A stretch of 64,000 nt of DNA from Mycobacterium pinniadriaticum (GTDB lineage: Bacteria; Actinomycetota; Actinomycetes; Mycobacteriales; Mycobacteriaceae): positions 62,001-126,000 of the forward strand of contig NZ_JAPJDO010000001.1 in the NCBI RefSeq assembly GCF_026242045.1. Reading direction: 5' to 3'. The translations under genes and the position numbers were made by a program. This document shows, in pieces, positions 1 to 8,401 of the stretch. A model generated the notes under the pieces. It did not search any database. It was given only the letters and a program-made list of their open reading frames with translations, and was not told the DNA's origin. Position 1 is the first letter of the stretch, and each line of letters starts with the position of its first letter.

Positions 1-101
1 TCGGCACCCAGGTGATCGTCTGGACGACGATCGGTCTGCTCGGTGCGATCATGCTGTCCCGGCTGCTCGACAACAAAGTGCAGGAGCCCATCGCTGCGTG
101 A
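1..101 (+). CDS. C-terminal fragment of a membrane protein, probably CbtA-like cobalt transporter subunit
   Basis: Only the last 32 codons are inside the window, ending in TGA at 99-101. The visible peptide has one hydrophobic stretch (VWTTIGLLGAIMLSRLL) and a short polar tail, as expected for a final membrane helix. The next gene starts inside this stop codon (GTGA overlap) and encodes a histidine phosphatase with an unusual SHA motif. That pairing is typical of the actinobacterial cbtB-cbtA-phosphatase cobalt uptake operon, so CbtA is the best guess. The fragment alone cannot prove it; any small integral membrane protein would fit. Confidence 0.5.
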   Translation, partial: GTQVIVWTTIGLLGAIMLSRLLDNKVQEPIAA

Positions 102-655
102 GTGAAGTCGTCCGGCTGACCCTGGTGTCACATGCCATGACCGACGCCATGGCAGTCGGACGATTTCCGGTCGACGAGGAGCTCAACGCGCTGGGTCGCC
201 GGCAGCTCGACGAGCTCGACGTCGGTACCGCAGATATGGCGTTGTGCGGCCCCGAGGTTCGGGCTCGCCAGAGCGCCGAGCTGCTGGGGCTGAGGGCCCG
301 CGTCGACGCCCGGCTGGCCGACCTGGATTGCGGGCGCTGGCGGGGGATGGGTCTCGACATGGTCGAACCCGACCTGCTCACGCTGTGGCTCACCGAACCC
401 GCCCGCGGCCCGCACGGCGGCGAATCGATTGTCGAGATGATCACCCGGGTGCGCGGCTGGCTGGCCGATATCAGCCGGACACCGGGCCGCACAGTCGCCG
501 TCACCCACCCGGCGGTGATCCGCGCGGTGATCCTCAACGCGCTGGACGCACCACCGAAGTCGTTCTGGCGCGTCGATGTTGCGCCGGCCAGCTGTACCAC
601 GCTGCATTTCCGCGGAATGGCGTGGACGCTGCGGTCGGGTTCGGATCATCGGTAA
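98..655 (+). CDS. Histidine phosphatase superfamily protein (phosphoglycerate mutase-like)
   Basis: 185 aa, GTG start overlapping the preceding stop, so translation is probably coupled. The fold signature is present: the N-terminal phospho-acceptor His lies in LVSHAMTDAM (about residue 12), an acidic/Arg region follows around GPEVRARQSAELLG, and the second catalytic His is in VTHPAVIRAV near residue 143. The usual RHG tripeptide is SHA here, so the first phosphate-binding Arg is missing; activity on normal phosphomonoesters may be altered or lost. Coupling to a probable CbtA gene suggests a role in cobalt or cobalamin metabolism (CobC-like alpha-ribazole phosphatases share this fold), but that is inference. 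Confidence 0.8.
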   Translation: MSEVVRLTLVSHAMTDAMAVGRFPVDEELNALGRRQLDELDVGTADMALCGPEVRARQSAELLGLRARVDARLADLDCGRWRGMGLDMVEPDLLTLWLTEPARGPHGGESIVEMITRVRGWLADISRTPGRTVAVTHPAVIRAVILNALDAPPKSFWRVDVAPASCTTLHFRGMAWTLRSGSDHR

Positions 656-681
656 CGCATCACCCGTCGGTCACGGCATAA

Positions 682-701
682 CAATTGTGAAAATACAATT
701 G
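682..701. promoter_or_regulatory. AT-rich perfect inverted repeat, possible operator
   Basis: CAATTGT, six spacer bases, then ACAATTG: 7-bp perfect arms in an otherwise very GC-rich region, between the phosphatase stop (655) and the DUF2218 start (735). It has no T tract, so it does not look like a rho-independent terminator. Its position about 35 bp upstream of the DUF2218 start codon suits a repressor site. The binding protein is unknown. Confidence 0.4.
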
Positions 702-734
702 GCATGACCGGGGTATCTGCGAGGGGAATCTGAT

Positions 735-1040
735 ATGAGCACTGAAGTACCCACGGTGGACGCCACCGTCCGTACCGACCGCACCGCGCGGTATGGCAAG
801 CAACTGGTGTCCCATCTGGGACGACGTAACGGTGGGGAATGGTCGGCGGACGCGGGCAGCGGCTGGATCGATCTCGGGGCCGGCCGAGCCACCGTGACAG
901 CCGGGGATGGAGTGCTGGACCTACACCTGCGCGCACCGGCCGACGAGCTGGCCCGGCTTCAAGACGTCATCGCATCGCACCTGACCCGATTCGGCGAGCG
1001 GGACGAACTCAGCGTCGAATGGATTGCCGGTCAGCGGTAG
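735..1040 (+). CDS. DUF2218 domain-containing protein
   Basis: 101 aa, within the usual size for this small cytoplasmic family of unknown function. The family pattern is clear: an N-terminal stretch with RYGKQLVSHLGRR, then WSADAGSGWIDLGAGRATVTAGDGVLDLHLRAP and a C-terminal hydrophobic/acidic tail. A purine-rich ribosome-binding site (GAGGGGAA) precedes the ATG. DUF2218 genes in actinobacteria are often near siderophore or metal genes, which would fit the probable cobalt operon upstream, but no function is established. It overlaps the 3' end of the convergent lpqF by 10 bp. Confidence 0.75.
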   Translation: MSTEVPTVDATVRTDRTARYGKQLVSHLGRRNGGEWSADAGSGWIDLGAGRATVTAGDGVLDLHLRAPADELARLQDVIASHLTRFGERDELSVEWIAGQR

Positions 1041-2362
1041 CGGGGCAGTAGGCCGAAGACCTGCTTGATGATCGTCATCAGCCAGCCACCCGCGTTCGGG
1101 CTGTGGTACCGGGGCCAGTTGAACTGGAAACTGACCACCCACGCCTGGCCGGTACGGTCGACGGCATACCAGCTGAACGTGAAGTCCCCCGGCAGGTTGC
1201 CGGCCTTGGCGCCGATATAAGGCCACTCGGTGCGGTCGAGGTCGATTCCTGAGATCTCGGACATGATGTCCTTGACCGGTGCGGCCCGGCCAACGGCGTT
1301 GTGCTGGAGGGCGGCGTGCACTCGGCAGATGTCGTCGGCGCTGCCGTACCATTCCGCGCCATAGGCCGACCCGGGTGCGTGAGTTCGTTGCGGGTCGGGG
1401 TCATAGGGATGAGAGTCTGTCTGCCGCAACAGCACTGCGCGATCCTGTGGGGTCGCCATCTTCCACTGTTCGCGGACGTCGGGATTACCCCAGCCGATCG
1501 AGAAGATCTCCCGCATGGTGGGGAACGGTGTCATGCTGGCCGGGTCGTGGTGGCCGGCGGCGACCAGTGCCTGTTCGATCGCGTGGGTGCCCAGCCGCCC
1601 GATCAGCAGATCGGTGGCCATGTTGTCACTCGTCGCGATCATCTTGCCGGCCGCCTGGCGCACCGTGATCTGGGAGCCGGGCGGAAGCTTGTCGAAGCCC
1701 GAGGAGCCGAGCTTCTTCGTCTCAGCGGTGATCGTGAGTTTGTCGTCCCAGTTCAATGTTCCTGCCGTTACCGCACTTTCGACGGCAAACAGCACATAGG
1801 TCTTGAAAATCGAAGCCAGAGGCAGGGATTCAGCGGTGTTGGTCCCCGCCACCTTCGTGCAGCGGCCGTCGTCGACTTTGGACACCTGCCACGAGTAGCG
1901 GGCGCCGGTGCGGCTGAGTGCGGTGTCGACGTCCTGCCACGACTCGATCTTGGGCTTTGCGGTGGTGACGACGAACCGGCTGACGAAGGTGTCGTCACCC
2001 GTGCGCAGGTCGATGTCCTGTCGCGCGCCGTATGAGGTCAGCAGGTGCAGGGTGGCGATGTTCGCGCCGATGTCGACCCCGGCGAGGGTGTACGGCCGGT
2101 CCCACCACAGCCCGTCCATGGTGGTCGCGACGGCGTTCACCATCTCGGGTCTGGCCAGCGTCTTGACACTGTCGGGCCCGATCGGCCAATCCGAGTTCAG
2201 CATGTCCATGACCTGCTTGGCCCGCACCCCCTGCGGGGTGTTGAGGTCGATTCGAACGCCCGCGCCGGCGTTGGCCGGCGGAGCAGGTGCCGGTGCGCAG
2301 CTGGTTGCCAGGGCGGCGGCGGAGGCGATCACGGTGGCCAGTGCCACCACGCTCCGGCGCAC
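1031..2362 (-). CDS. lpqF: Lipoprotein LpqF, serine-hydrolase/class A beta-lactamase-like
   Basis: 443 aa from the GTG at 2362. This start is chosen over an ATG at 2407 because it lies 10 bp after the mhuD stop and gives a compact lipoprotein signal: MRRSVVALATVIASAAALATSC, with acylated Cys at residue 22. The mature part has a serine-hydrolase layout: LASIFKTYVLF carries an SxxK motif, and a second region around TSDNMATDLLIGRLG resembles the SDN loop of class A enzymes. Orthologous to Rv3593 by neighbours (mhuD next door). It probably acts at the outer face of the membrane; the substrate is unknown. The lipobox is slightly atypical (ATSC). Confidence 0.85.
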   Translation of the reverse strand: MRRSVVALATVIASAAALATSCAPAPAPPANAGAGVRIDLNTPQGVRAKQVMDMLNSDWPIGPDSVKTLARPEMVNAVATTMDGLWWDRPYTLAGVDIGANIATLHLLTSYGARQDIDLRTGDDTFVSRFVVTTAKPKIESWQDVDTALSRTGARYSWQVSKVDDGRCTKVAGTNTAESLPLASIFKTYVLFAVESAVTAGTLNWDDKLTITAETKKLGSSGFDKLPPGSQITVRQAAGKMIATSDNMATDLLIGRLGTHAIEQALVAAGHHDPASMTPFPTMREIFSIGWGNPDVREQWKMATPQDRAVLLRQTDSHPYDPDPQRTHAPGSAYGAEWYGSADDICRVHAALQHNAVGRAAPVKDIMSEISGIDLDRTEWPYIGAKAGNLPGDFTFSWYAVDRTGQAWVVSFQFNWPRYHSPNAGGWLMTIIKQVFGLLPRYR

Positions 2363-2372
2363 CCGGCGTGCG

Positions 2373-2687
2373 CTAGTCCTTGCCGGTCCCGGCAACGTCC
2401 AACACAACCTCGAACTCGAGCAGATGGGCGCCCTTGGCCACCGGGTTGGCGCGCTCGCCGGCGTGCGCGTGGATTGCCGGTCCGGTCGCCCACGCCTGGA
2501 AGGCCTCCTCGGACTCCCAGGTGGTCACCACGAAGTAGCGGTCCTCACCCTTGACCGGCCGCAGCAGCTGGAATCCGAGGAACCCCGGCTGATTGTCGAC
2601 GGCGTGGGCGCGGTTGGCGAACCGCTTCTCCAGTTCGGGGCCGGCACCCGGTGGAATCTCGATTGCGTTGATCTTCACCACGGACAT
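2373..2687 (-). CDS. mhuD: Haem-degrading monooxygenase MhuD
   Basis: 104 aa ferredoxin-like (ABM-fold) protein, the size of M. tuberculosis MhuD (Rv3592). Residues known to matter in MhuD are all at matching positions: Asn7, Arg26, Trp66 and the haem-ligating His75 (motif AIHAHAGERA). The enzyme opens haem to mycobilin and releases iron without CO, in the cytosol. It is followed after 10 bp by lpqF on the same strand, so the two are probably co-transcribed. A divergent hydrolase starts close upstream, sharing the promoter region at 2688-2742. The annotation is firm because of the residue match. Confidence 0.93.
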   Translation of the reverse strand: MSVVKINAIEIPPGAGPELEKRFANRAHAVDNQPGFLGFQLLRPVKGEDRYFVVTTWESEEAFQAWATGPAIHAHAGERANPVAKGAHLLEFEVVLDVAGTGKD

Positions 2688-2742
2688 GGCGCAAGGCTAC
2701 CGCGCTCACCGAGAGCGGTGGCCGACCGCGCAAGATGAAGCG

Positions 2743-3510
2743 GTGAGCAAGCTGACGCATCGGGGAGGCACCGGGCGGCCGCTGGTGTTGGTGCACGGGC
2801 TGATGGGCCGCGGCAGCACGTGGTCGCGGCAGGTGCCGTGGCTTTCCCGGTTCGGAGCGGTCTACACCTACGACGCGCCGTGGCATCGGGGCCGTGATGT
2901 GGAAGATCCTGCGGCGGTGAGCACCGAGCGGTTCGTCGCGGATCTCGGGGACGCTGTCGCCACACTCGGCCGCGCGGCCGTCCTCATCGGGCATTCGATG
3001 GGCGGGTTGCACTCGTGGTGTCTGGCCGCGCAGTGTCCTGATCTGGTCAGCGCGCTGGTGGTGGAGGACATGGCGCCGGATTTCGTGGGCCGGACGACCG
3101 GCCCCTGGGAGCCGTGGGTGCACGCGTTGCCGGCCGAATATTCCACTGCCGAACAGGTTTTCGACGAGTTCGGACCGATCGCCGGGCGTTACTTCCTGGA
3201 GGCGTTCGACCGGACCGGGACCGGGTGGCGGCTGCACGGTCAACCCGCCCGATGGGTCGAGATCGCCGCACAGTGGGGTACCCGTGACTACTGGCAGCAG
3301 TGGCGGTCTGTCCGCGCGCCGGTGCTGCTCATCGAGGCGGGTGACTCGGTGGCGCCGCCCGGGCAGATGAGCCGGATGGCCGAGGTTGCCGGGCCGGCTG
3401 CCCGCTATGTCCGCGTGCCCGGTGCGGGCCACCTGGTCCACGACGACGCCCCGGAGCGCTACCGGGAGGTCGTCGAGTCGTTCCTAGCGGCGCTCCCCGA
3501 GGGTGCCTGA
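2743..3510 (+). CDS. Alpha/beta hydrolase (Rv3591c-type)
   Basis: 255 aa from the GTG at 2743. An in-frame ATG at 2686 would overlap the mhuD start codon and leave no promoter, so it is rejected. Alpha/beta hydrolase signatures: oxyanion-hole HGLMGRG after strand 3, nucleophile elbow GHSMGG (Ser near residue 87), an acid after LLIEAGD, and the catalytic His in GAGHLVHDD near the C-terminus. Substrate unknown; the small cap suggests an esterase or C-C hydrolase. Divergent from mhuD as in M. tuberculosis. Its 3' end overlaps a small reverse-strand gene by 27 bp. Confidence 0.85.
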   Translation: MSKLTHRGGTGRPLVLVHGLMGRGSTWSRQVPWLSRFGAVYTYDAPWHRGRDVEDPAAVSTERFVADLGDAVATLGRAAVLIGHSMGGLHSWCLAAQCPDLVSALVVEDMAPDFVGRTTGPWEPWVHALPAEYSTAEQVFDEFGPIAGRYFLEAFDRTGTGWRLHGQPARWVEIAAQWGTRDYWQQWRSVRAPVLLIEAGDSVAPPGQMSRMAEVAGPAARYVRVPGAGHLVHDDAPERYREVVESFLAALPEGA

Positions 3511-3681
3511 CGACGGCCACGCGGGATGGTGCTCGAACCGGCTGCGGACCGCGTCGAGGTCATGGCTGATCCGGCGCGCGTCGGCGTCGTCGCTGAACAG
3601 CGGACCGACCATCGGGGCGCTGGCCCGGAATTGATTGGCATGCAGCCGCAGTTTGTTGAGGAAGGTGATGAAGGCGGTCAT
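3484..3681 (-). CDS. Small hypothetical protein
   Basis: 65 aa, soluble, with an N-terminal helix-like segment (MTAFITFLNKLRLHANQF) and a charged C-terminal half; no recognised domain. I keep it because it fills an otherwise empty divergent region before the GlxA-type regulator and its composition looks coding. No good ribosome-binding site is visible and it overlaps the 3' end of the convergent hydrolase by 27 bp. It could be a spurious ORF. Confidence 0.45.
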   Translation of the reverse strand: MTAFITFLNKLRLHANQFRASAPMVGPLFSDDADARRISHDLDAVRSRFEHHPAWPSSGTLGERR

Positions 3682-3736
3682 GGCGGAAATGCTTCGTCAG
3701 GAAAGATCCCGCCAACAGTGGCAGTACTGACCCTAT

Positions 3737-3749
3737 AGGATAAGATCCT
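3737..3749. promoter_or_regulatory. Short palindrome overlapping the GlxA-type regulator promoter
   Basis: AGGATAAGATCCT, with 5-bp perfect arms and a 3-bp centre, ends four bases before the regulator's ATG. It also contains a plausible -10 element (TAGGAT). The location is suited to autoregulation by the downstream AraC-type protein, although AraC-family sites are usually direct repeats. Function is inferred only. Confidence 0.3.
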
Positions 3750-3752
3750 GCC

Positions 3753-4712
3753 ATGCCATTGAAGAGTGTCTCGGCTCTGGTCCTCGAGGGCCTCGCGGTG
3801 TTCGAGTTCGGAGTCATCTGCGAGGTCTTCGGTATCGATAGATCCGCTGAGGGCGTCCCGAACTTCGATTTCAAGGTGTGCGGTCCGGAGCCGGGCAAGC
3901 CGCTGAGAACCAGCGTCGGCGCGCAGTTGGTGCCCGACCACGGCCTCGATGCGCTGCTCGGTGCCGACGTGGTGGCGGTATCAGCGGTCGCGGGTCCAGT
4001 CGAGGCGTACCCGCCCGAGGCGCTGGCGGCGCTACGGGCAGCCCACGCCGCCGGGTCGACGATCCTGACGGTGTGTTCGGGGGCATTCGTCGCGGGTGAG
4101 GCCGGCCTGCTCGACGGGCGTCGGTGCACGACGCACTGGATGCACGCCGACGAGCTCGCCCAGCGTTATCCGACCGCGGTCGTCGACCGCAATGTGTTGT
4201 TCGTCGACGACGGCGATCTGGTCACCAGTGCTGGTACCGCCGCCGGCATCGACGCGAGTCTGCACCTCGTGCGTCGGGAACTCGGCAGCGTGGTCACCAA
4301 CACCATCGCCCGACGGATGGTCGTACCTCCGCAGCGCGACGGCGGCCAGCGCCAGTACATCGAGCAACCGATACCCGCCCGATGTTCGGAAGGCTTTGCT
4401 CCGCAGCTGGATTGGATACTGTCCAATCTCGACAAACCGCACACTGTCGCCAGCCTCGCTCGGCGGGCCAACATGTCGGCACGCACATTCGCCCGGCGCT
4501 TCGTCGAGGAGGCCGGTACCACGCCGATGCAGTGGGTCACCGATCAGCGGGTGCTCTACGCACGCCGGATGCTCGAAGAGACGGATCTGGATGTCGACCG
4601 GGTCGCCGAGCGGGCCGGTTTTGGCAATGCGACGCTGCTGCGCCACCACTTCCGCCGGATCGTCGGTGTCACACCGACGGACTACCGGCGCCGCTTCGCG
4701 CGGTCTGCTTAG
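3753..4712 (+). CDS. GlxA-family transcriptional regulator (DJ-1/PfpI domain plus AraC HTH)
   Basis: 319 aa with two domains. Residues about 5-170 form a DJ-1/PfpI (class I glutamine-amidotransferase-like) sensor, with the conserved Cys in LTVCSGAFVAGEAGLLDGR. Residues about 215-315 form an AraC/XylS double helix-turn-helix (VASLARRANMSARTFARRF ... VAERAGFGNATLLRHHFRR). Such proteins activate or repress catabolic and stress genes on sensing a small molecule through the DJ-1 domain. The target is not evident: divergent or adjacent genes are a small hypothetical and mutY. FtrA-like regulators have this architecture. Confidence 0.88.
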   Translation: MPLKSVSALVLEGLAVFEFGVICEVFGIDRSAEGVPNFDFKVCGPEPGKPLRTSVGAQLVPDHGLDALLGADVVAVSAVAGPVEAYPPEALAALRAAHAAGSTILTVCSGAFVAGEAGLLDGRRCTTHWMHADELAQRYPTAVVDRNVLFVDDGDLVTSAGTAAGIDASLHLVRRELGSVVTNTIARRMVVPPQRDGGQRQYIEQPIPARCSEGFAPQLDWILSNLDKPHTVASLARRANMSARTFARRFVEEAGTTPMQWVTDQRVLYARRMLEETDLDVDRVAERAGFGNATLLRHHFRRIVGVTPTDYRRRFARSA

Positions 4713-4753
4713 CTCTCACCCCCGCTGCTGACTGCTCGGCTCCTCCTCGGTGC

Positions 4754-5641
4754 CTACGGCCCCGCATCGCCGCCTTCGCCGCTGAGGGCGAACCGGCCGT
4801 CGGCCGTCTGCTCCACCAGTCCGTCGACCAACAGTGAATCCAGTGCGCGATCACGCTGTGCGGTGTCGGTCAGCCACACCACATCCAACTGATCGCGTGG
4901 CACCGGAACGGTGCTGGCCCGCAACACATCCAACAGCCGTCCCCGCACCTGGCGGTCGGTGCCCGCGTAACGCTGGGCCGGCCGCGGCGGGGTCGTTGCC
5001 GGCGGATGGCCGGCGGCCCGCCAGGCGCACACACTGAGCGGGCAGATCCCGCATTTGGGGGATCGGGCGGTGCACACCGTCGCGCCGAGTTCCATCAGCG
5101 CGGCCGAAAACACCGGAGCGGTCTCATCGTCGGGAAGCAGCGCGGCCACATGGGTGAGGTCGCGCACAGCCGACGGGTTGCCCGCGTCGGCCAGCCCGTG
5201 TACCGCCCGCGCCACCACCCGCCGCACGTTGGTGTCCACCACGGGCACGCCCTGGCGGTACGCGAAACAGCCGACGGCGCGGGCGGTGTAGGCGCCCACG
5301 CCGGGCAGGGTCAACAACACCTCGACGTCGTCGGGCACCCGGTCGTCGTGCTCGGCGGCGATCACTGTCGCGCACTCGTGCAGCCGCTTGGCCCGCCGCG
5401 GATAGCCCAGCTTGCCCCAGGCTCGAAGCACATCGGCGGCACTGGCGGCCGCGGTCGCCGACGGTGTCGGCCAGCGTGCCACCCACTCCACCCAGATGGG
5501 CGCCACCCGCGCAACCGGGGTCTGCTGCAGCATGAATTCGCTGACCAGGATCTGCCAGGCTGTCACGTCCGGACCGCGCCACGGAAGGTCGCGTCGGGAG
5601 TGCGCGTACCAGTCGACCAGTTCTACGGAATCGATACTCAT
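4754..5641 (-). CDS. mutY: A/G-specific adenine DNA glycosylase MutY
   Basis: 295 aa from the ATG at 5641; longer upstream ORF is a shadow of the carbonic anhydrase gene. Visible parts: catalytic Glu in SEFMLQQT (about residue 35), helix-hairpin-helix LLTLPGVGAYTARAV with Tyr where endonuclease III has Lys (as in monofunctional MutY), catalytic Asp in VVDTNVRRVVAR, and a four-Cys 4Fe-4S loop (C-x6-C-x2-C-x4-C, one residue shorter in the last spacer than the E. coli pattern). It removes A opposite 8-oxoG. The C-terminal 8-oxoG-recognition domain is short. Divergent from carbonic anhydrase, as at Rv3589/Rv3588c. Confidence 0.93.
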   Translation of the reverse strand: MSIDSVELVDWYAHSRRDLPWRGPDVTAWQILVSEFMLQQTPVARVAPIWVEWVARWPTPSATAAASAADVLRAWGKLGYPRRAKRLHECATVIAAEHDDRVPDDVEVLLTLPGVGAYTARAVGCFAYRQGVPVVDTNVRRVVARAVHGLADAGNPSAVRDLTHVAALLPDDETAPVFSAALMELGATVCTARSPKCGICPLSVCAWRAAGHPPATTPPRPAQRYAGTDRQVRGRLLDVLRASTVPVPRDQLDVVWLTDTAQRDRALDSLLVDGLVEQTADGRFALSGEGGDAGP

Positions 5642-5678
5642 CGCGTCCCGGAGCGCTCGACGGTGCAGAATAAGGGCC

Positions 5679-6296
5679 ATGCCGAACACCAGCCCCGTAA
5701 CAGCTTGGAAGGCACTCAAGGAGGGTAACGAGCGATTCGTCGCCGGCCGGCCTGAGCATCCCAGCCAGAGCATCGAGGACCGGGCGAGGTTGGCCGCCGG
5801 GCAAACACCGACCGCGGTCATCTTCGGCTGTGCCGACAGCCGCGTCGCCGCCGAGATCATCTTCGACCAGGGGCTCGGCGACATGTTCGTGGTGCGCACC
5901 GCGGGCCACGTCATCGACTCCGCCGTGCTCGGTTCCCTCGAGTACGCGGTCAGTGTGCTCAACGTGCCGCTGATCGCGGTGCTCGGTCACGACAGCTGTG
6001 GCGCGGTGCAGGCTACCTTGTCGGCTCTCGATGAGGGTGCGGTACCGGGCGGCTACGTCCGCGATGTCGTCGAGCGCGTCACGCCGTCGATCCTGTTGGG
6101 CCGCCGTGACGGGCTGACCCGTGTCGACGAGTTCGAAACGCGCCACGTGATCGAAACCGGCATGCAGTTGTTGGCCCGCTCTACCGCCATCTCCGAGGCG
6201 ATCGAGGCCGGGAAACTGGCCATCGTGGGGCTGACCTATCACCTCGCCGACGGCAAGGTTGTGCTGCGCGAACACCTCGGCGACATCGGCGAATAA
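5679..6296 (+). CDS. canB: Beta-class carbonic anhydrase
   Basis: 205 aa cytoplasmic zinc enzyme interconverting CO2 and bicarbonate. Zinc ligands and catalytic dyad match the M. tuberculosis Rv3588c numbering: Cys51, Asp53 and Arg55 in GCADSR, His104 and Cys107 in LGHDSCGAVQ. The start is the ATG at 5679; the ORF extends upstream only as antisense of mutY, whose start is 37 bp away on the other strand. The Rv3587c-type membrane protein follows 80 bp downstream and may be co-transcribed. Confidence 0.93.
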   Translation: MPNTSPVTAWKALKEGNERFVAGRPEHPSQSIEDRARLAAGQTPTAVIFGCADSRVAAEIIFDQGLGDMFVVRTAGHVIDSAVLGSLEYAVSVLNVPLIAVLGHDSCGAVQATLSALDEGAVPGGYVRDVVERVTPSILLGRRDGLTRVDEFETRHVIETGMQLLARSTAISEAIEAGKLAIVGLTYHLADGKVVLREHLGDIGE

Positions 6297-6376
6297 CCAC
6301 TTTTTCAGCTAGCGAACAAGGCGACACGCCGAGCGGGATCGAACAACTCGCGGTGACCTGGGCTTACCGTGAGAAG

Positions 6377-7162
6377 GTGCTGGATCTGGAACCGCGTGGA
6401 CCTCTACCCTCGCAAATCTATTGGCGACGCCGTGGCCTTGCGATCGGCATCGTCGCGGTGGTCGCCGCCATCGTCGTCGGAGTGGCCTTCGTGATCTTCA
6501 GCGGTAGCTCGGACTCGAAGAGCACCGTCAAGACCACCACCGCGGCGGGGCCGCAGAATCCGCAGCCGGAGAACAGGACTCCCGTCATCGAACCGACGAC
6601 ACCGGCCCCGGCGGCGGGCCCGGTGCCGGTCGCGCCGACGCCCACCGAGGCGGTCGTGCCGCCGCCGGTGCTGCAGGAAGGTGACGACTGCCCGGACTCC
6701 AACCTGGCGGTCAAGGGCATCACCAACCAGCCGCAATACGTCATCGGTGATCAGCCGAAGTTCACCATGGTCGTCACCAACATCGGCTTGGTGGCCTGCA
6801 AGCGGGATGTGGGCGCGGCCGTGTTGGCCGCATACGTCTACTCACTGGACGGCAACCGGCTGTGGTCCAACCTGGACTGCGCGCCATCCAACGAGACGCT
6901 GGTCAAGACATTCAACCCGGGTGAGCAGGTGACCACCGAGGTGACCTGGACCGGCATGGGTTCTGCACCGCAGTGCCCGCTGCCGCGCCAGCCGATCGGT
7001 CCCGGCACCTACAACCTGGTCGTCCAGTTGGGCAACCTGCGCTCGGCGTCGGTGCCGTTCATCCTGGCCGACGCGCCGCCACCGGGTGCTGCGCCGGCCG
7101 CCGGCGAGCAAGTGCCCGAGGCTGTCCCCGGCGAGGCGCCCGCGCCGGCTCCCGCCGGCTGA
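6377..7162 (+). CDS. Conserved single-pass membrane protein (Rv3587c-type)
   Basis: 261 aa from the GTG at 6377; an in-frame GTG at 6353 would add 8 residues and cannot be excluded. Layout: short cytoplasmic N-terminus ending in YWRRR, one membrane helix (LAIGIVAVVAAIVVGVAFVIF, about residues 21-41), a Pro/Thr/Ala-rich wall-spanning linker, and an extracytoplasmic domain of about 130 residues with conserved Cys pairs (DDCPDSNLAV ... ACKRDVG ... LDCAPSNE ... PQCPLPR), followed by an Ala/Pro-rich tail. Probably anchored in the membrane with a disulphide-bonded external domain. Function unknown. Confidence 0.8.
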   Translation: MLDLEPRGPLPSQIYWRRRGLAIGIVAVVAAIVVGVAFVIFSGSSDSKSTVKTTTAAGPQNPQPENRTPVIEPTTPAPAAGPVPVAPTPTEAVVPPPVLQEGDDCPDSNLAVKGITNQPQYVIGDQPKFTMVVTNIGLVACKRDVGAAVLAAYVYSLDGNRLWSNLDCAPSNETLVKTFNPGEQVTTEVTWTGMGSAPQCPLPRQPIGPGTYNLVVQLGNLRSASVPFILADAPPPGAAPAAGEQVPEAVPGEAPAPAPAG

Positions 7163-7282
7163 GGGCTATCTCAACCGCTCTCTCTAGACCACGGCCTCCC
7201 AGGACCATAGAGCTACGGCGTCGCAAGACGACCACCGCCCCATTTTCACCCCGGAACGGGCGCCGCGACAGCGGCAAATTGG

Positions 7283-8401
7283 CTAGACCAGCCGATCGGC
7301 GATCGTCGACTCGGCCAGCTGCGACAAGCCCTCGCGGACGTGCCGCGCCCACATCGCGCCGATGCCCTCGACGGATTGCAGGTCGGTGGCGCTGGCCGCC
7401 AACAGGCCCTGTAGCGAGCCGAAGCGCCGCACCAGCAGATCGACGTGGGCGAACTGCAGTCGCGGGATGCCAGCCATCGCTCGATAGCCGCGCGCGCTGA
7501 GCGCCGAATCCTGCGCATCGGGCGTCGACGGATAGCCGAACACCCGCGACAGCGCGGTGAAGTCGAGCAGCTCGGTATCCGACAGGGAATCCAATTCGGC
7601 CAGCGTCGAGGCCACCTGGGCTTTGGACGGGGGTTCCGGGTTGGCGTGATAGTCGCGCATGATCAGCTCGCGGGCCGTGTCGTTGCCGCCGAGCAGCTCC
7701 TCGAGCTGAAGTCGCAGCTGCCGGCCGTCCGTTCCGAGTTCGACTGTGTCATAGTCGATTTCGAGTCCGATACGGCGGACCATCTCCAGGCGCTGCACCA
7801 CTGTCATGACGTCGCGCAGGGTGACGAAGTCCTCGATCTCGGCTGTGGACAGCTGCCGCGACACCTCATCGAGGCGTGCCTTGTAGCGCTCCAACGTCGC
7901 GATCGCCTGGTTGGCCCGCGACAGGATGGTCGCCGAGTCGGCGACGACGTGGCGTTCACCGCCGACGTAGACGGTCACGATGCTCATCGAGTGACTGACC
8001 GAGATCACCGGGTAGCCGGTCTGGATCGCGGTGCGTTCGGCCGACCGGTGCCGGGTCCCGGATTCGTCGGTGGGGATCGTCGGGTCGGGCACCAGCTGCA
8101 CGTTGGCCCGAACGATCCGGTTGCCGTCGGTGGACAGCACGACGGCCCCGTCCATCTTCGACAGCTCACGCAGCCGGGTCGGAGCGAACCGGACGTCCAG
8201 CGAGAACCCGCCATCACAGATCGTCTCGACCCGCTCGTCGTAGCCAAGCACGATGAGCGCGCCCGTTCGACCGCGCAGGATGCGCTCCAGGCCGTCGCGA
8301 AGGGCGGTGCCGGGCGCCAGCCGCCCGATGGTCTCGCGCAGCGTGGCGGCGGCCGCCGGCTGCGCCGAGCCATTCGTCCGGTTGACGGTGCTCACAGCCA
8401 C
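7283..8401 (-). CDS. disA: DNA integrity scanning protein DisA, diadenylate cyclase
   Basis: 372 aa. The N-terminal DAC domain carries the two signature motifs, DGA (residues 84-86) and GTRHRSAE (115-122), which bind ATP and make c-di-AMP. A helical linker (about 150-290) follows, then a RuvA/HhH DNA-binding domain near the C-terminus ([23 protein letters not shown]). It makes c-di-AMP and scans DNA for branched structures. Its start overlaps the radA stop by 10 bp, the conserved radA-disA operon; in mycobacteria RadA restrains DisA activity. The 120 bp downstream are unremarkable. Confidence 0.96.
   Translation of the reverse strand: MAVSTVNRTNGSAQPAAAATLRETIGRLAPGTALRDGLERILRGRTGALIVLGYDERVETICDGGFSLDVRFAPTRLRELSKMDGAVVLSTDGNRIVRANVQLVPDPTIPTDESGTRHRSAERTAIQTGYPVISVSHSMSIVTVYVGGERHVVADSATILSRANQAIATLERYKARLDEVSRQLSTAEIEDFVTLRDVMTVVQRLEMVRRIGLEIDYDTVELGTDGRQLRLQLEELLGGNDTARELIMRDYHANPEPPSKAQVASTLAELDSLSDTELLDFTALSRVFGYPSTPDAQDSALSARGYRAMAGIPRLQFAHVDLLVRRFGSLQGLLAASATDLQSVEGIGAMWARHVREGLSQLAESTIADRLV

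Noticed and set aside
4754..5641. MutY iron-sulphur loop with spacing C-x6-C-x2-C-x4-C as a possible defect
   Set aside because: All four Cys residues are present, and I recall similar short spacing in mycobacterial MutY, so it is probably normal for the genus.
5124..6275. 383-codon reverse frame over carbonic anhydrase and mutY
   Set aside because: Overlaps two well-supported genes and has no recognisable domain.
7163..7282. Possible small gene or riboswitch between the Rv3587c-type gene and disA
   Set aside because: Convergent gap without an ORF of coding character; no c-di-AMP (ydaO-like) riboswitch features can be seen, and none would be expected at a 3' end.
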